IMG/VR virus record: IMGVR_UViG_3300035703_001781
Coordinates: 1-24,913 of that record
Source of the DNA: a virus
Strand: one strand, 5' to 3'
Length of the DNA stretch: 24,913 nt
In this document: in pieces, positions 1-4,731 of the stretch
Numbering within the stretch: position 1 is the stretch's first letter
How the letters are laid out: every line of letters begins with the position of its first letter
Program-made: the position numbers and the translations under genes
Notes under the pieces: generated by a model
The model's input: the letters and a program-made list of their open reading frames with translations, nothing else
What the model was told of the DNA's origin: nothing
Database searches by the model: none

Positions 1-52
1 AGTTACAAATTTAATAATTTCTTCAGCAGTGTTACGATATGAACACAAAAAG

Positions 53-97
53 TTGACTTTGAAATACCTGTGATTAGTATATAATAGTATCACAGGG
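53..97 (+). promoter_or_regulatory. Candidate promoter with operator-like dyad upstream of the first gene
   Basis: A TATAAT hexamer lies at 80-85. Possible -35 elements are TTGAAA at 59-64 (15-bp spacer) or TTGACT at 53-58 (21-bp spacer, too long for a normal sigma-70 site). The -10 is flanked by a perfect 8-bp inverted repeat, CCTGTGAT at 67-74 and ATCACAGG at 89-96. Bases 1-52 hold no gene I can define; an upstream reading frame may end at 42 or 73. Confidence 0.4.
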
Positions 98-105
98 ATA
101 AACCT

Positions 106-255
106 ATGGATCAGCACACCTATGATAATTGGGTGAAGATCAAGGCAACATTTGAAGCTTCTGGCAACACCGATAACATGTTTTATTATCGAGCATGTGA
201 GATTGTAAAAACCAAAAGAGATCCTCTTGCAAAGTTTCTTGGAGATGAGAAATGA
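106..255 (+). CDS. Small hypothetical protein, 49 aa
   Basis: ATG at 106 opens a 49-codon frame ending in TGA at 253-255. The product starts MDQHTYDNWVKIKATFEASG and is soluble-looking, mixed charge, with no membrane segment. Its stop overlaps the ATGATG start of the next gene, the translational coupling seen through this part of the window. It lies about 20 bases downstream of a TATAAT element. I do not recognise a family. The start has no strong Shine-Dalgarno sequence (a weak AGGG lies at 94-97), but the promoter position and the coupling make it likely to be a real small phage gene of unknown role. Confidence 0.6.
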   Translation: MDQHTYDNWVKIKATFEASGNTDNMFYYRACEIVKTKRDPLAKFLGDEK

Positions 256-455
256 TGCACGAACAAGAAGAATTTATTACACGTTCCGAAGTTCAGGAGA
301 TGATCGATGCAGCAATACGACGACACAACCGTAATGCTTCTATCATTAGCATGTGCGTTGGTTGGGTGGTTCTTGCTTTATTTGCTGAGGGACTTTTGAG
401 ATTGGTTGGGGTTATTCCACCATTACTACCATGGCTCAAAATTACTCTGAACTAA
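252..455 (+). CDS. Small single-pass membrane protein, 67 aa
   Basis: The start is ATG 252 or the adjacent ATG 255; both sit inside the overlap with the upstream stop. The N-terminal 30 residues are charged and probably helical (EEFITRSEVQEMIDAAIRRH). A hydrophobic segment follows at about residues 32-58 (IISMCVGWVVLALFAEGLL and on), so the charged part should face the cytoplasm by the positive-inside rule. The 3' end overlaps the next gene by 25 bases. No family is recognised. Small inner-membrane proteins like this are common in cyanophage accessory regions; the role is unknown. Confidence 0.6.
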   Translation: MMHEQEEFITRSEVQEMIDAAIRRHNRNASIISMCVGWVVLALFAEGLLRLVGVIPPLLPWLKITLN

Positions 456-721
456 TTTTCTTAGTTCCTTGGTTTGTTCTTGTGGTGATTGCACTTACAA
501 TGTTTGTGCAAGGTTGGATGATTATGAATGCTCACCATGGGTATTCAAAAAGTCCAAAGGTAAAACATCCAGAATTAAACGACGTTAAAGCAGGAGACCC
601 TTTACTAGTGGTTAGATTCACCGAAGAAGATTTGCAGGAATTGCACCAGAGAATTCTCCAACAGAAAATGGATGAACTCTTTGAAGAACCATCAACTTAC
701 GAGGACGAAGAAGATGACTAA
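431..721 (+). CDS. Single-pass membrane protein with acidic C-terminal tail, 96 aa
   Basis: ATG 431 starts inside the upstream gene. Residues 8-32 form a strong hydrophobic segment (LIFLVPWFVLVVIALTMFVQ). The rest is hydrophilic and ends in a run of acidic residues (YEDEEDD). A helical stretch at about residues 64-84 (FTEEDLQELHQRILQQKMDE) could mediate oligomerisation. The family is not recognised. The stop at 719-721 overlaps the start of the next gene by eight bases, so it belongs to the same chain of coupled small genes. Confidence 0.65.
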   Translation: MAQNYSELIFLVPWFVLVVIALTMFVQGWMIMNAHHGYSKSPKVKHPELNDVKAGDPLLVVRFTEEDLQELHQRILQQKMDELFEEPSTYEDEEDD

Positions 722-806
722 AACACTTTTAGCACTAACGCTCATTTATGGGTCAACTATCAGTTTGTGGATTTATTGGGGATTGACTCATGCATATCCA
801 CAATAA
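714..806 (+). CDS. Membrane mini-protein, 30 aa
   Basis: A 30-codon frame from ATG 714 to TAA 804-806 encodes MTKTLLALTLIYGSTISLWI and ten more residues. Nearly the whole product is one hydrophobic helix. It fills the gap between its neighbours exactly: the start overlaps the upstream stop by eight bases and the 3' end overlaps the next start by 17. Short single-helix proteins of this kind are easily missed by gene callers. The function is unknown. The tiling of the frames argues for a real gene, but nothing else confirms it. Confidence 0.5.
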   Translation: MTKTLLALTLIYGSTISLWIYWGLTHAYPQ

Positions 807-990
807 ACAAAGATATGGATTTGCAATGTCTGCTTTTGTGAGAATGTATGGTCACTCCATTGCAAACAATATAGATATTAAACAGTTTTGCAAAGAATGG
901 TCCACTGGGACAGATAATGCACCTTTACAAGGACTTGACGAAGTGGACCAATACCTGTATTATGAATACAAGAACTGGAGAGGTAGATGA
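790..990 (+). CDS. Hypothetical protein, 66 aa
   Basis: ATG 790 to TGA 988-990 encodes a soluble-looking protein rich in aromatic residues (MHIHNKQRYGFAMSAFVRMY at the N-terminus, QYLYYEYKNWRGR at the C-terminus). No membrane segment or known motif is visible. It overlaps the preceding mini-protein by 17 bases and its stop overlaps the start of the following one by four bases. The opposite-strand frame over the same stretch has no supporting signal. The function is not recognised. Confidence 0.6.
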   Translation: MHIHNKQRYGFAMSAFVRMYGHSIANNIDIKQFCKEWSTGTDNAPLQGLDEVDQYLYYEYKNWRGR

Positions 991-1103
991 TTTTCCACTT
1001 GGTTGAAATACTGGCGGCAAGTCCTTTCTTTCTTTTTCTTTGTGGAATGGGATTGACAGTTGTACCATTTGCTGGTATTATGTTTATACATAGAAACAAA
1101 TAA
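987..1103 (+). CDS. Membrane mini-protein, 38 aa
   Basis: ATG 987 (ATGA overlap with the upstream stop) opens a 38-codon frame ending TAA 1101-1103, one base before the tRNA-Pro gene. The product (MIFHLVEILAASPFFLFLCG and on) is almost entirely hydrophobic, with a kink-prone Pro near the middle and a positively charged end (HRNK). It could be a hairpin or a single helix. The family is not recognised. Its support is the ATGA coupling and the exact fit between the flanking features. Confidence 0.5.
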   Translation: MIFHLVEILAASPFFLFLCGMGLTVVPFAGIMFIHRNK

Positions 1104-1179
1104 CGGAGTATCGCCTAACTTGGTCATGGCACCTGCTTTGGGAGCAGGAATAATTTCGGTTCAAATCCGAATACTCCGA
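1104..1179 (+). tRNA. tRNA-Pro (anticodon UGG)
   Basis: A full cloverleaf can be drawn. The acceptor is CGGAGTA/TACTCCG with C1-G72, as usual for bacterial tRNA-Pro. The D stem is GCC/GGC. The anticodon stem is CCTGC/GCAGG around loop TTTGGGA, giving TGG at 1139-1141. The T arm is TTCGG-TTCAAAT-CCGAA and the discriminator is A. No CCA is encoded, so host CCA-adding enzyme would be needed. UGG reads CCA/CCG-type proline codons and would supplement the host supply for the phage's AT-richer codon use. Confidence 0.93.
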
Positions 1180-1196
1180 TCATAAAACTTCACTTT

Positions 1197-1427
1197 ATGA
1201 AAATGTATACAGAACTTTCAGATCTCCAAAGATTTACAGTTGAAGAGTTTCAAGAAGATTTTGACAACTTAATAGAAAGGGTGGAGAATGGTGAATCATT
1301 TATCATTACTGATGGAGAAAGAAACGCAGTGATAGTTCCATATAACGAAACAATAAATTTTGCATTAGAACCAAACGTAGATGACGATGTGATACGAATA
1401 CACACCGACCACGAAGAGGGTTCTTGA
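1197..1427 (+). CDS. Phd/YefM-like antitoxin-fold protein, 76 aa
   Basis: Residues 13-50 (FTVEEFQEDFDNLIERVENG, then ESFIITDGERNAVIVPYNE) match the Phd/YefM pattern: an amphipathic helix, the VxxGexfiIT turn, then G/D-ER-NAV-IVPY. In that family the N-terminal part dimerises and binds operator DNA while the C-terminal tail neutralises a toxin. Here the tail (about residues 55-76) is acidic. No toxin gene of the RelE/YoeB or Doc type lies beside it, so it is an orphan. Start ATG 1197 is used; ATG 1203 is an alternative. It sits between two tRNA genes, and its end overlaps the -35 box of the tRNA promoter. The family call is by pattern only. Confidence 0.6.
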   Translation: MKMYTELSDLQRFTVEEFQEDFDNLIERVENGESFIITDGERNAVIVPYNETINFALEPNVDDDVIRIHTDHEEGS

Positions 1428-1452
1428 CGCAGAGTTCCAGGTCCTCTATAAT
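1424..1452 (+). promoter_or_regulatory. Sigma-70-type promoter for two tRNA genes
   Basis: TTGACG at 1424-1429 and TATAAT at 1447-1452 are separated by exactly 17 bp. The first tRNA base is 15 bp past the -10. The -35 overlaps the 3' end of the antitoxin-like gene. Confidence 0.75.
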
Positions 1453-1466
1453 AGATCTGGTTTTAT

Positions 1467-1554
1467 GCGAGTGAGACTTGGTAGTCAGAGGAGTCTTATA
1501 AACTCTTTCCGCCAGATTAGCGGCTTTGAGGTGGTTCGAATCCACCCACTCGTA
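1467..1554 (+). tRNA. Class II-shaped tRNA with apparent UAU anticodon (identity uncertain)
   Basis: The acceptor is GCGAGTG/CACTCGT (G1-U72 wobble) and the T arm is GGTGG-TTCGAAT-CCACC; both are sound. The anticodon stem GGAGT/ACTCT encloses CTTATAA, which reads TAT at 1497-1499 (Ile codon AUA). The variable region (1507-1529) is long and carries the hairpin CCGC/GCGG, a class II feature normally found in Leu, Ser or Tyr tRNAs. The D region (1474-1489) is about four bases short and hard to fold. The discriminator is A. It could be a functional unusual tRNA, a Leu-like tRNA with altered anticodon, or a decaying gene. Confidence 0.65.
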
Positions 1555-1558
1555 CCTT

Positions 1559-1632
1559 GCAGGTTTAGCTCTCTGGTCGAAAGCACCGAACTCATAATTC
1601 GGCTAAGGTGGGTTCGATCCCCACAACCTGCA
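1559..1632 (+). tRNA. tRNA with anticodon CAU (Met, or Ile2 after lysidine modification)
   Basis: The cloverleaf is complete: acceptor GCAGGTT/AACCTGC, D stem GCT/AGC, anticodon stem CCGAA/TTCGG with loop CTCATAA (CAT at 1593-1595), five-base variable loop, T arm GTGGG-TTCGATC-CCCAC, discriminator A, no encoded CCA. The G1-C72 pair argues against initiator tRNA, which has C1xA72. A CAU tRNA in a phage is either elongator Met or Ile2 reading AUA after host TilS modification; sequence alone does not settle this. It is co-transcribed with the tRNA four bases upstream. Confidence 0.92.
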
Positions 1633-1634
1633 TA

Positions 1635-1654
1635 GGACAGAAACTCTTCTGTCC
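1635..1654 (+). terminator. Hairpin after the tRNA pair (terminator or processing signal)
   Basis: GGACAGAA at 1635-1642 and TTCTGTCC at 1647-1654 form a perfect 8-bp stem with a four-base loop. It begins two bases after the CAU tRNA. No strong T-run follows, so it may stabilise or process the tRNA transcript rather than terminate it. Confidence 0.45.
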
Positions 1655-1657
1655 ATC

Positions 1658-1686
1658 TTGACTTCTCCAAGTCAAACCCTTATAAT
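1658..1686 (+). promoter_or_regulatory. Sigma-70-type promoter
   Basis: TTGACT at 1658-1663 and TATAAT at 1681-1686 are spaced by 17 bp. A transcript would begin near 1693, just ahead of the ATG at 1709. This is why the longer frame with a TTG start at 1658 is not used as the gene start. Confidence 0.75.
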
Positions 1687-1708
1687 ACTAAGGTCAACAT
1701 TCAAAACA

Positions 1709-1924
1709 ATGACTCTCACAGCAAAATTCAAGAAAGACGTTCAAACCCTTCGTGGTGCAGCAAACGGTGACTTCTACCTTGATGTAAAGAATCCGAAACT
1801 CTACAAAAAGGTTCGTCGTTTCTATGAGAACGAAGGTGTAGTGTTCTCTGGTGATCCTCTGGATGATTATGAAATGCTTATGGAATACGTTCTTGCTGAT
1901 CTTGAATCCGTTGAGGTTGCATGA
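1709..1924 (+). CDS. Hypothetical protein, 71 aa
   Basis: ATG 1709 lies about 22 bp after a strong -10 box. The product begins MTLTAKFKKDVQTLRGAANG and then DFYLDVKNPKLYKKVRRFYE. It has a basic N-terminal half, probably helical, and an acidic C-terminal third (DPLDDYEMLMEYVLADLESV). It has no membrane segment. The stop overlaps the next start by four bases (ATGA), so the two genes form one early unit. I do not recognise a named family. Its own promoter suggests expression soon after infection. Confidence 0.7.
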   Translation: MTLTAKFKKDVQTLRGAANGDFYLDVKNPKLYKKVRRFYENEGVVFSGDPLDDYEMLMEYVLADLESVEVA

Positions 1925-2160
1925 CAACACGACTTCCTAAAGTTCTTTTGGAACGTGAAGGATATCGCTTTGTAGAAGTTGGTATCCTTGAGATCAACGG
2001 TAAACCTGATTATCGTTTGCAAAAGCAAAACGAATATACAAAACGCTGGAATGACATTTATCTTTTTGATAATGTTCTTCAATGCTCTACTGCAATGGAG
2101 GATATTGAGTATGCGAAGTGGTTAGACCCTGATAGAGTCCCTTGTTATGTTAAAGATTAA
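1921..2160 (+). CDS. Hypothetical protein, 79 aa
   Basis: ATG 1921 (ATGA overlap) to TAA 2158-2160. The product (MTTRLPKVLLEREGYRFVEV at the N-terminus) is soluble, of mixed charge and rich in aromatic residues (YRLQKQNEYTKRWNDIYLF), with no known motif. It is the second gene of the unit driven from 1658-1686. The last codons are followed by an AT-rich stretch carrying a late-promoter-like CTAAATA, so this is probably the end of the unit, although no clear terminator hairpin is visible. The function is unknown. Confidence 0.65.
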   Translation: MTTRLPKVLLEREGYRFVEVGILEINGKPDYRLQKQNEYTKRWNDIYLFDNVLQCSTAMEDIEYAKWLDPDRVPCYVKD

Positions 2161-2163
2161 AAA

Positions 2164-2171
2164 CTAAATAT
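2164..2171 (+). promoter_or_regulatory. Candidate late promoter (CTAAATA type)
   Basis: CTAAATAT at 2164-2171 resembles the T4 late promoter TATAAATA and the CTAAATA variant repeated elsewhere in this window (12535, 23904 minus strand). It lies 24 bp upstream of an ATG, suitable for a late transcript. Confidence 0.5.
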
Positions 2172-2194
2172 TTTAGAGTTATTCAAAAAAAAAA

Positions 2195-2341
2195 ATGTCA
2201 AAAAAACCTTCTACAAATTCAAACGCTGATAAAATTTCTACATCAAAACCTGAAGTTCAAGAAGAAAAAAATATATTGCAACAATCAGTAGAAGAACAAA
2301 AAGCAAGACCTGGTAGTTTTGCTGAACTTATTTCTAAATAG
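2195..2341 (+). CDS. Small disordered hydrophilic protein, 48 aa
   Basis: ATG 2195 to TAG 2339-2341 encodes a Ser/Lys/Glu/Gln-rich product without hydrophobic core (MSKKPSTNSNADKISTSKPE, then a short helix-prone Gln/Glu stretch). The start follows an unbroken run of A residues and lies 24 bp downstream of a late-promoter-like box, so it may be a late gene. Low-complexity proteins of this kind can be virion-internal or adaptor peptides, but nothing here proves that. The frame is short enough to be missed in routine annotation. Confidence 0.45.
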   Translation: MSKKPSTNSNADKISTSKPEVQEEKNILQQSVEEQKARPGSFAELISK

Positions 2342-2346
2342 CATAT

Positions 2347-2390
2347 TAGTCTCGGGAAGACTATAAAAGCGCACTGGTCGGGAGCAACCC
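2347..2390 (+). other. Structured leader (hairpin) before the 75-aa membrane protein
   Basis: TAGTCT at 2347-2352 pairs perfectly with AGACTA at 2358-2363 around loop CGGGA. A second CGGGA at 2379-2383 sits between GGT and ACC arms just before the ATG at 2395 and may overlap the Shine-Dalgarno GGGAG. It could be an RNA control element or simply a weak transcription block. Confidence 0.3.
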
Positions 2391-2394
2391 CTTT

Positions 2395-2622
2395 ATGTCA
2401 AAATCTAATGTATTTCGATACATTGGCAATATTCTTCTCTTATCTGGATATTTTTTCTTGCTATGGGGAGATCCGAAAATTGGATTATTTATAAAATGTA
2501 TTGGAAATGCCTTTGTAGTTCCTTTTGCAATCAAATATAAATTTTGGGATATTTTATTTTTATGTGGATTTTATGCCGCAATTGAAATACCAAAATTAAT
2601 CCAACTTTTCCTAGTTAGTTAA
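2395..2622 (+). CDS. Small multi-pass membrane protein, 75 aa
   Basis: ATG 2395 follows GGGAG at 2380-2384, a plausible ribosome binding site at slightly long spacing. The product is very hydrophobic: segments at about residues 8-24 (YIGNILLLSGYFFLLWG), 28-46 (IGLFIKCIGNAFVVPFAIKY) and 49-72 (FWDILFLCGFYAAIEIPKLI), i.e. two or three transmembrane helices. The family is not recognised. It sits at the end of the accessory block before the glycan module. Holin or transporter-like roles are possible, with no motif to choose between them. Confidence 0.65.
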   Translation: MSKSNVFRYIGNILLLSGYFFLLWGDPKIGLFIKCIGNAFVVPFAIKYKFWDILFLCGFYAAIEIPKLIQLFLVS

Positions 2623-2641
2623 AACTAGGTGGTGGAGTCAA

Positions 2642-2773
2642 ATGACCCCTTATGAGTTTCTTTCTTCTCTCAAAAGCAAGTGGTGCGGATGGGGAATTCT
2701 TTCTCCGCCTGGTTTCCAATTTCCAGCCAAAGAATTGGTGGCGAGCCTGAATTTCAAAAGAGGAGTTGCATAA
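2642..2773 (+). CDS. Small protein, 43 aa, ending inside a terminator
   Basis: ATG 2642 is preceded by GGTGGAG at 2631-2637, a good ribosome binding site five bases before the start. The frame (MTPYEFLSSLKSKWCGWGIL, then SPPGFQFPAKELVASLNFKR) runs to TAA 2771-2773. That stop lies in the loop of the transcription terminator at 2759-2781. Such an arrangement couples the end of translation to terminator folding: a ribosome finishing here would cover the hairpin. The family is not recognised. The strong ribosome binding site is the main reason for calling it. Confidence 0.5.
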   Translation: MTPYEFLSSLKSKWCGWGILSPPGFQFPAKELVASLNFKRGVA

Positions 2774-2788
2774 ACTCCTCTTTTTTTG
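2756..2788 (+). terminator. Rho-independent terminator before the glycan module
   Basis: AGAGGAGTT at 2759-2767 pairs perfectly with AACTCCTCT at 2773-2781 around loop GCATA, followed by a run of T to 2787. The loop also carries most of the -35 box of the next promoter. Confidence 0.9.
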
Positions 2789-2794
2789 TATAAT
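2766..2794 (+). promoter_or_regulatory. Sigma-70-type promoter of the glycan module, inside the terminator
   Basis: TTGCAT at 2766-2771 and TATAAT at 2789-2794 are spaced by 17 bp. The -35 lies in the terminator hairpin and the -10 directly follows its T-tract. The first downstream gene starts at 2821. No other clear promoter is visible before 12508. Confidence 0.7.
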
Positions 2795-2820
2795 ATATAC
2801 TAAGAGAAATTTATTAATCT

Positions 2821-3870
2821 ATGAGTGATTATAAAAAAACAGCACTTGTTCTTGGTGCTGGTGGTTTCATTGGAAGTCACATGGTAAGGAGATTGAAAAA
2901 AGAAGGATACTGGGTTCGTGGAGTGGACGTAAAGTATCCAGAATACTCTCAAACTCAAGCAGACGAATTTATCATGGGGGACTTGACTGATCAAGTCTTT
3001 GCGAAAAAAGTCGTGCAATTTGTGGGTTATGGAAATAACTTTCATAAAACAATTCCTTCAGAATATATTGAACCTTTTGATGAAATCTATCAGTTTGCTG
3101 CTGATATGGGCGGTGCGGGATATATCTTTACTGGAGATCATGATGCAGACGTTATGAATAACTCCGCAAGTATTAATCTCAATATTCTTCGTTCTGTAAA
3201 AAATCTTAACGACAAAACAAAAACAAATAAAACTAGAATTTTCTATTCTTCATCTGCTTGTGCCTATCCAGAACATATTCAACTTGATCCAAATAATCCT
3301 GGATTGAAAGAAGAAGATGCATATCCTGCTGCACCTGATAGTGAATATGGTTGGGAAAAACTTTTTTCGGAACGTCTTTACTTTGCTTATTATCGCAACT
3401 ATGGTATTCCTGTACGTGTCGCTAGATACCATAATATATTCGGACCAGAAGGGACTTGGAAAGGTGGAAGAGAAAAGTCACCAGCAGCTATTTGTAGAAA
3501 AGTAGCAGAACTTTCATCAACTGGTGGAGAAGTTGAAATTTGGGGAGATGGTGAGCAAACACGCTCATTCCTTTATGTCGATGAGTGTGTAGAAGCAACT
3601 TATCGTCTTGTTCAGTCGGACTTTATGGGACCAGTAAATATTGGTTCTGAAGAAATGGTTACGATTAATCAATTGGCAGATATCGCTGCAAAAGTAGCAA
3701 ACAAAACGATTATAAAAAACCATATTGACGGACCACTTGGAGTTCGTGGTCGTAACTCAAATAATGATTTGATTCGTGAAAAACTTCAATGGGATTATTC
3801 TATGACTCTTGAAGATGGAATATCGAGAACTTATGAATGGATTAATAATCAACTTAAATCTATGGAGTGA
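2821..3870 (+). CDS. gme: GDP-mannose 3,5-epimerase homologue (SDR family), 349 aa
   Basis: An extended short-chain dehydrogenase/reductase. The NAD-binding GAGGFIG is at residues 12-18. The active-site stretch SSSACAYPE carries Cys147, the YGWEK motif gives Tyr176 and Lys180, and TWKGGREKSPAA gives Lys219. These match the Cys/Lys acid-base pair and Tyr-x3-Lys of plant GDP-mannose 3,5-epimerase, as do WGDGEQTRSFLYVDEC and the VRGRNSNN tail motif. The known enzyme turns GDP-D-mannose into GDP-L-galactose (and GDP-L-gulose). Length is close to the family (about 370 aa). It is the first gene of the glycan module, followed by two GT11 genes three bases downstream. The family assignment is strong; the product sugar in this host is inferred. 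Confidence 0.88.
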   Translation: MSDYKKTALVLGAGGFIGSHMVRRLKKEGYWVRGVDVKYPEYSQTQADEFIMGDLTDQVFAKKVVQFVGYGNNFHKTIPSEYIEPFDEIYQFAADMGGAGYIFTGDHDADVMNNSASINLNILRSVKNLNDKTKTNKTRIFYSSSACAYPEHIQLDPNNPGLKEEDAYPAAPDSEYGWEKLFSERLYFAYYRNYGIPVRVARYHNIFGPEGTWKGGREKSPAAICRKVAELSSTGGEVEIWGDGEQTRSFLYVDECVEATYRLVQSDFMGPVNIGSEEMVTINQLADIAAKVANKTIIKNHIDGPLGVRGRNSNNDLIREKLQWDYSMTLEDGISRTYEWINNQLKSME

Positions 3871-3873
3871 TAT

Positions 3874-4731
3874 ATGATAGGATATAATCGTTTAGGATCT
3901 AATGGACGTTTGGGAAATCAAATGTTCCAATATGCAGCTCTTCGTGGGATTGCTGAAAAGCACAACTATGATTGGGTAGTGCCACCTCCAACAGATTACT
4001 ATGAAGCAAACTATGGATTATTTGATTGCTTTAAAATGGAATCAGTTCAGGAAAAAAATTTTGGATTTATTCCTAGTCAATTTAAAACATTGAAGTCTAG
4101 AACATTTTCTTTTGATGCGGAATTTTTTGAAAATTGTCCCGATGACTCTAATCTTGATGACTATTTTCAAACAGAAAAATATTTTCAAAATGTAAGAGAT
4201 CAGATTAGGAATGATTTTCAATTTAAAGATGAGCACTTAGAACCTTGCAAAGAGTTCATCAGTCAATTCAATGGAAAAGTAATTTTTCTTCATGTTCGTA
4301 GAACAGACTATCTAAACTTACAATCTTATCATTTATCATGCTCTCTTGATTATTATAAGAATGCATTAACTGAGTTTTCAGACGAAGTTCCAGTTTTAGT
4401 TTTTTCTGATGATATTGAGTGGTGCAAGACACAAGATATCTTTTCGGAAGATAGATTTTATTTTTCAGAGAACAACCAAAAGTACTCTCATGCACATAAA
4501 GATGCTGATGGTCAACTTAGAAAATCTTTAGTTCCGTACACAGATCTCTGTTTGATGTCTTTGTGCTCTGATGCTATTGTTGCTAATAGTTCTTTTAGTT
4601 GGTGGGGTGCTTGGTTAATATCCAACCCAAATAAAAAAGTGATCGCTCCATCTGCGTGGTTTGGTCCAGATGCAAACGATATTGATAGTTCAGATATTGT
4701 TCCTAGTGAATGGATTCGTAAACAAATATGA
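3874..4731 (+). CDS. GT11 (alpha-1,2-fucosyltransferase family) glycosyltransferase, copy 1, 285 aa
   Basis: N-terminal GRLGNQMFQYA (residues 11-21), central HVRRTDY (140-146) and C-terminal SSFSWWGAWL are the signature blocks of family GT11, whose members use GDP-L-fucose; the HxRRxD arginine binds the nucleotide sugar. Length 285 matches the bacterial family. ATG 3874 follows GGAG in the end of the epimerase gene. The 3' end overlaps the second GT11 gene by four bases (ATGA). Because the upstream enzyme is predicted to make GDP-L-galactose, a close analogue of GDP-L-fucose, the true donor may be L-galactose; that is inference. Confidence 0.85.
   Translation: MIGYNRLGSNGRLGNQMFQYAALRGIAEKHNYDWVVPPPTDYYEANYGLFDCFKMESVQEKNFGFIPSQFKTLKSRTFSFDAEFFENCPDDSNLDDYFQTEKYFQNVRDQIRNDFQFKDEHLEPCKEFISQFNGKVIFLHVRRTDYLNLQSYHLSCSLDYYKNALTEFSDEVPVLVFSDDIEWCKTQDIFSEDRFYFSENNQKYSHAHKDADGQLRKSLVPYTDLCLMSLCSDAIVANSSFSWWGAWLISNPNKKVIAPSAWFGPDANDIDSSDIVPSEWIRKQI

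Noticed and set aside
67-96. CRP or NtcA site at the first promoter
   Set aside because: The TGTGA and TCACA half-sites are too far apart for CRP, and GTA-N8-TAC for NtcA is absent.
1509-1523. Alternative anticodon GAU (Ile) in the loop of the CCGC/GCGG hairpin
   Set aside because: The base before the anticodon would be A instead of the universal U33, and the D region would be far too long. The hairpin is better seen as a class II variable arm.
1485-1670. Minus-strand ORF over the tRNA genes
   Set aside because: Its product contains the WIRTTSKP type of sequence that arises from translating tRNA genes on the wrong strand.
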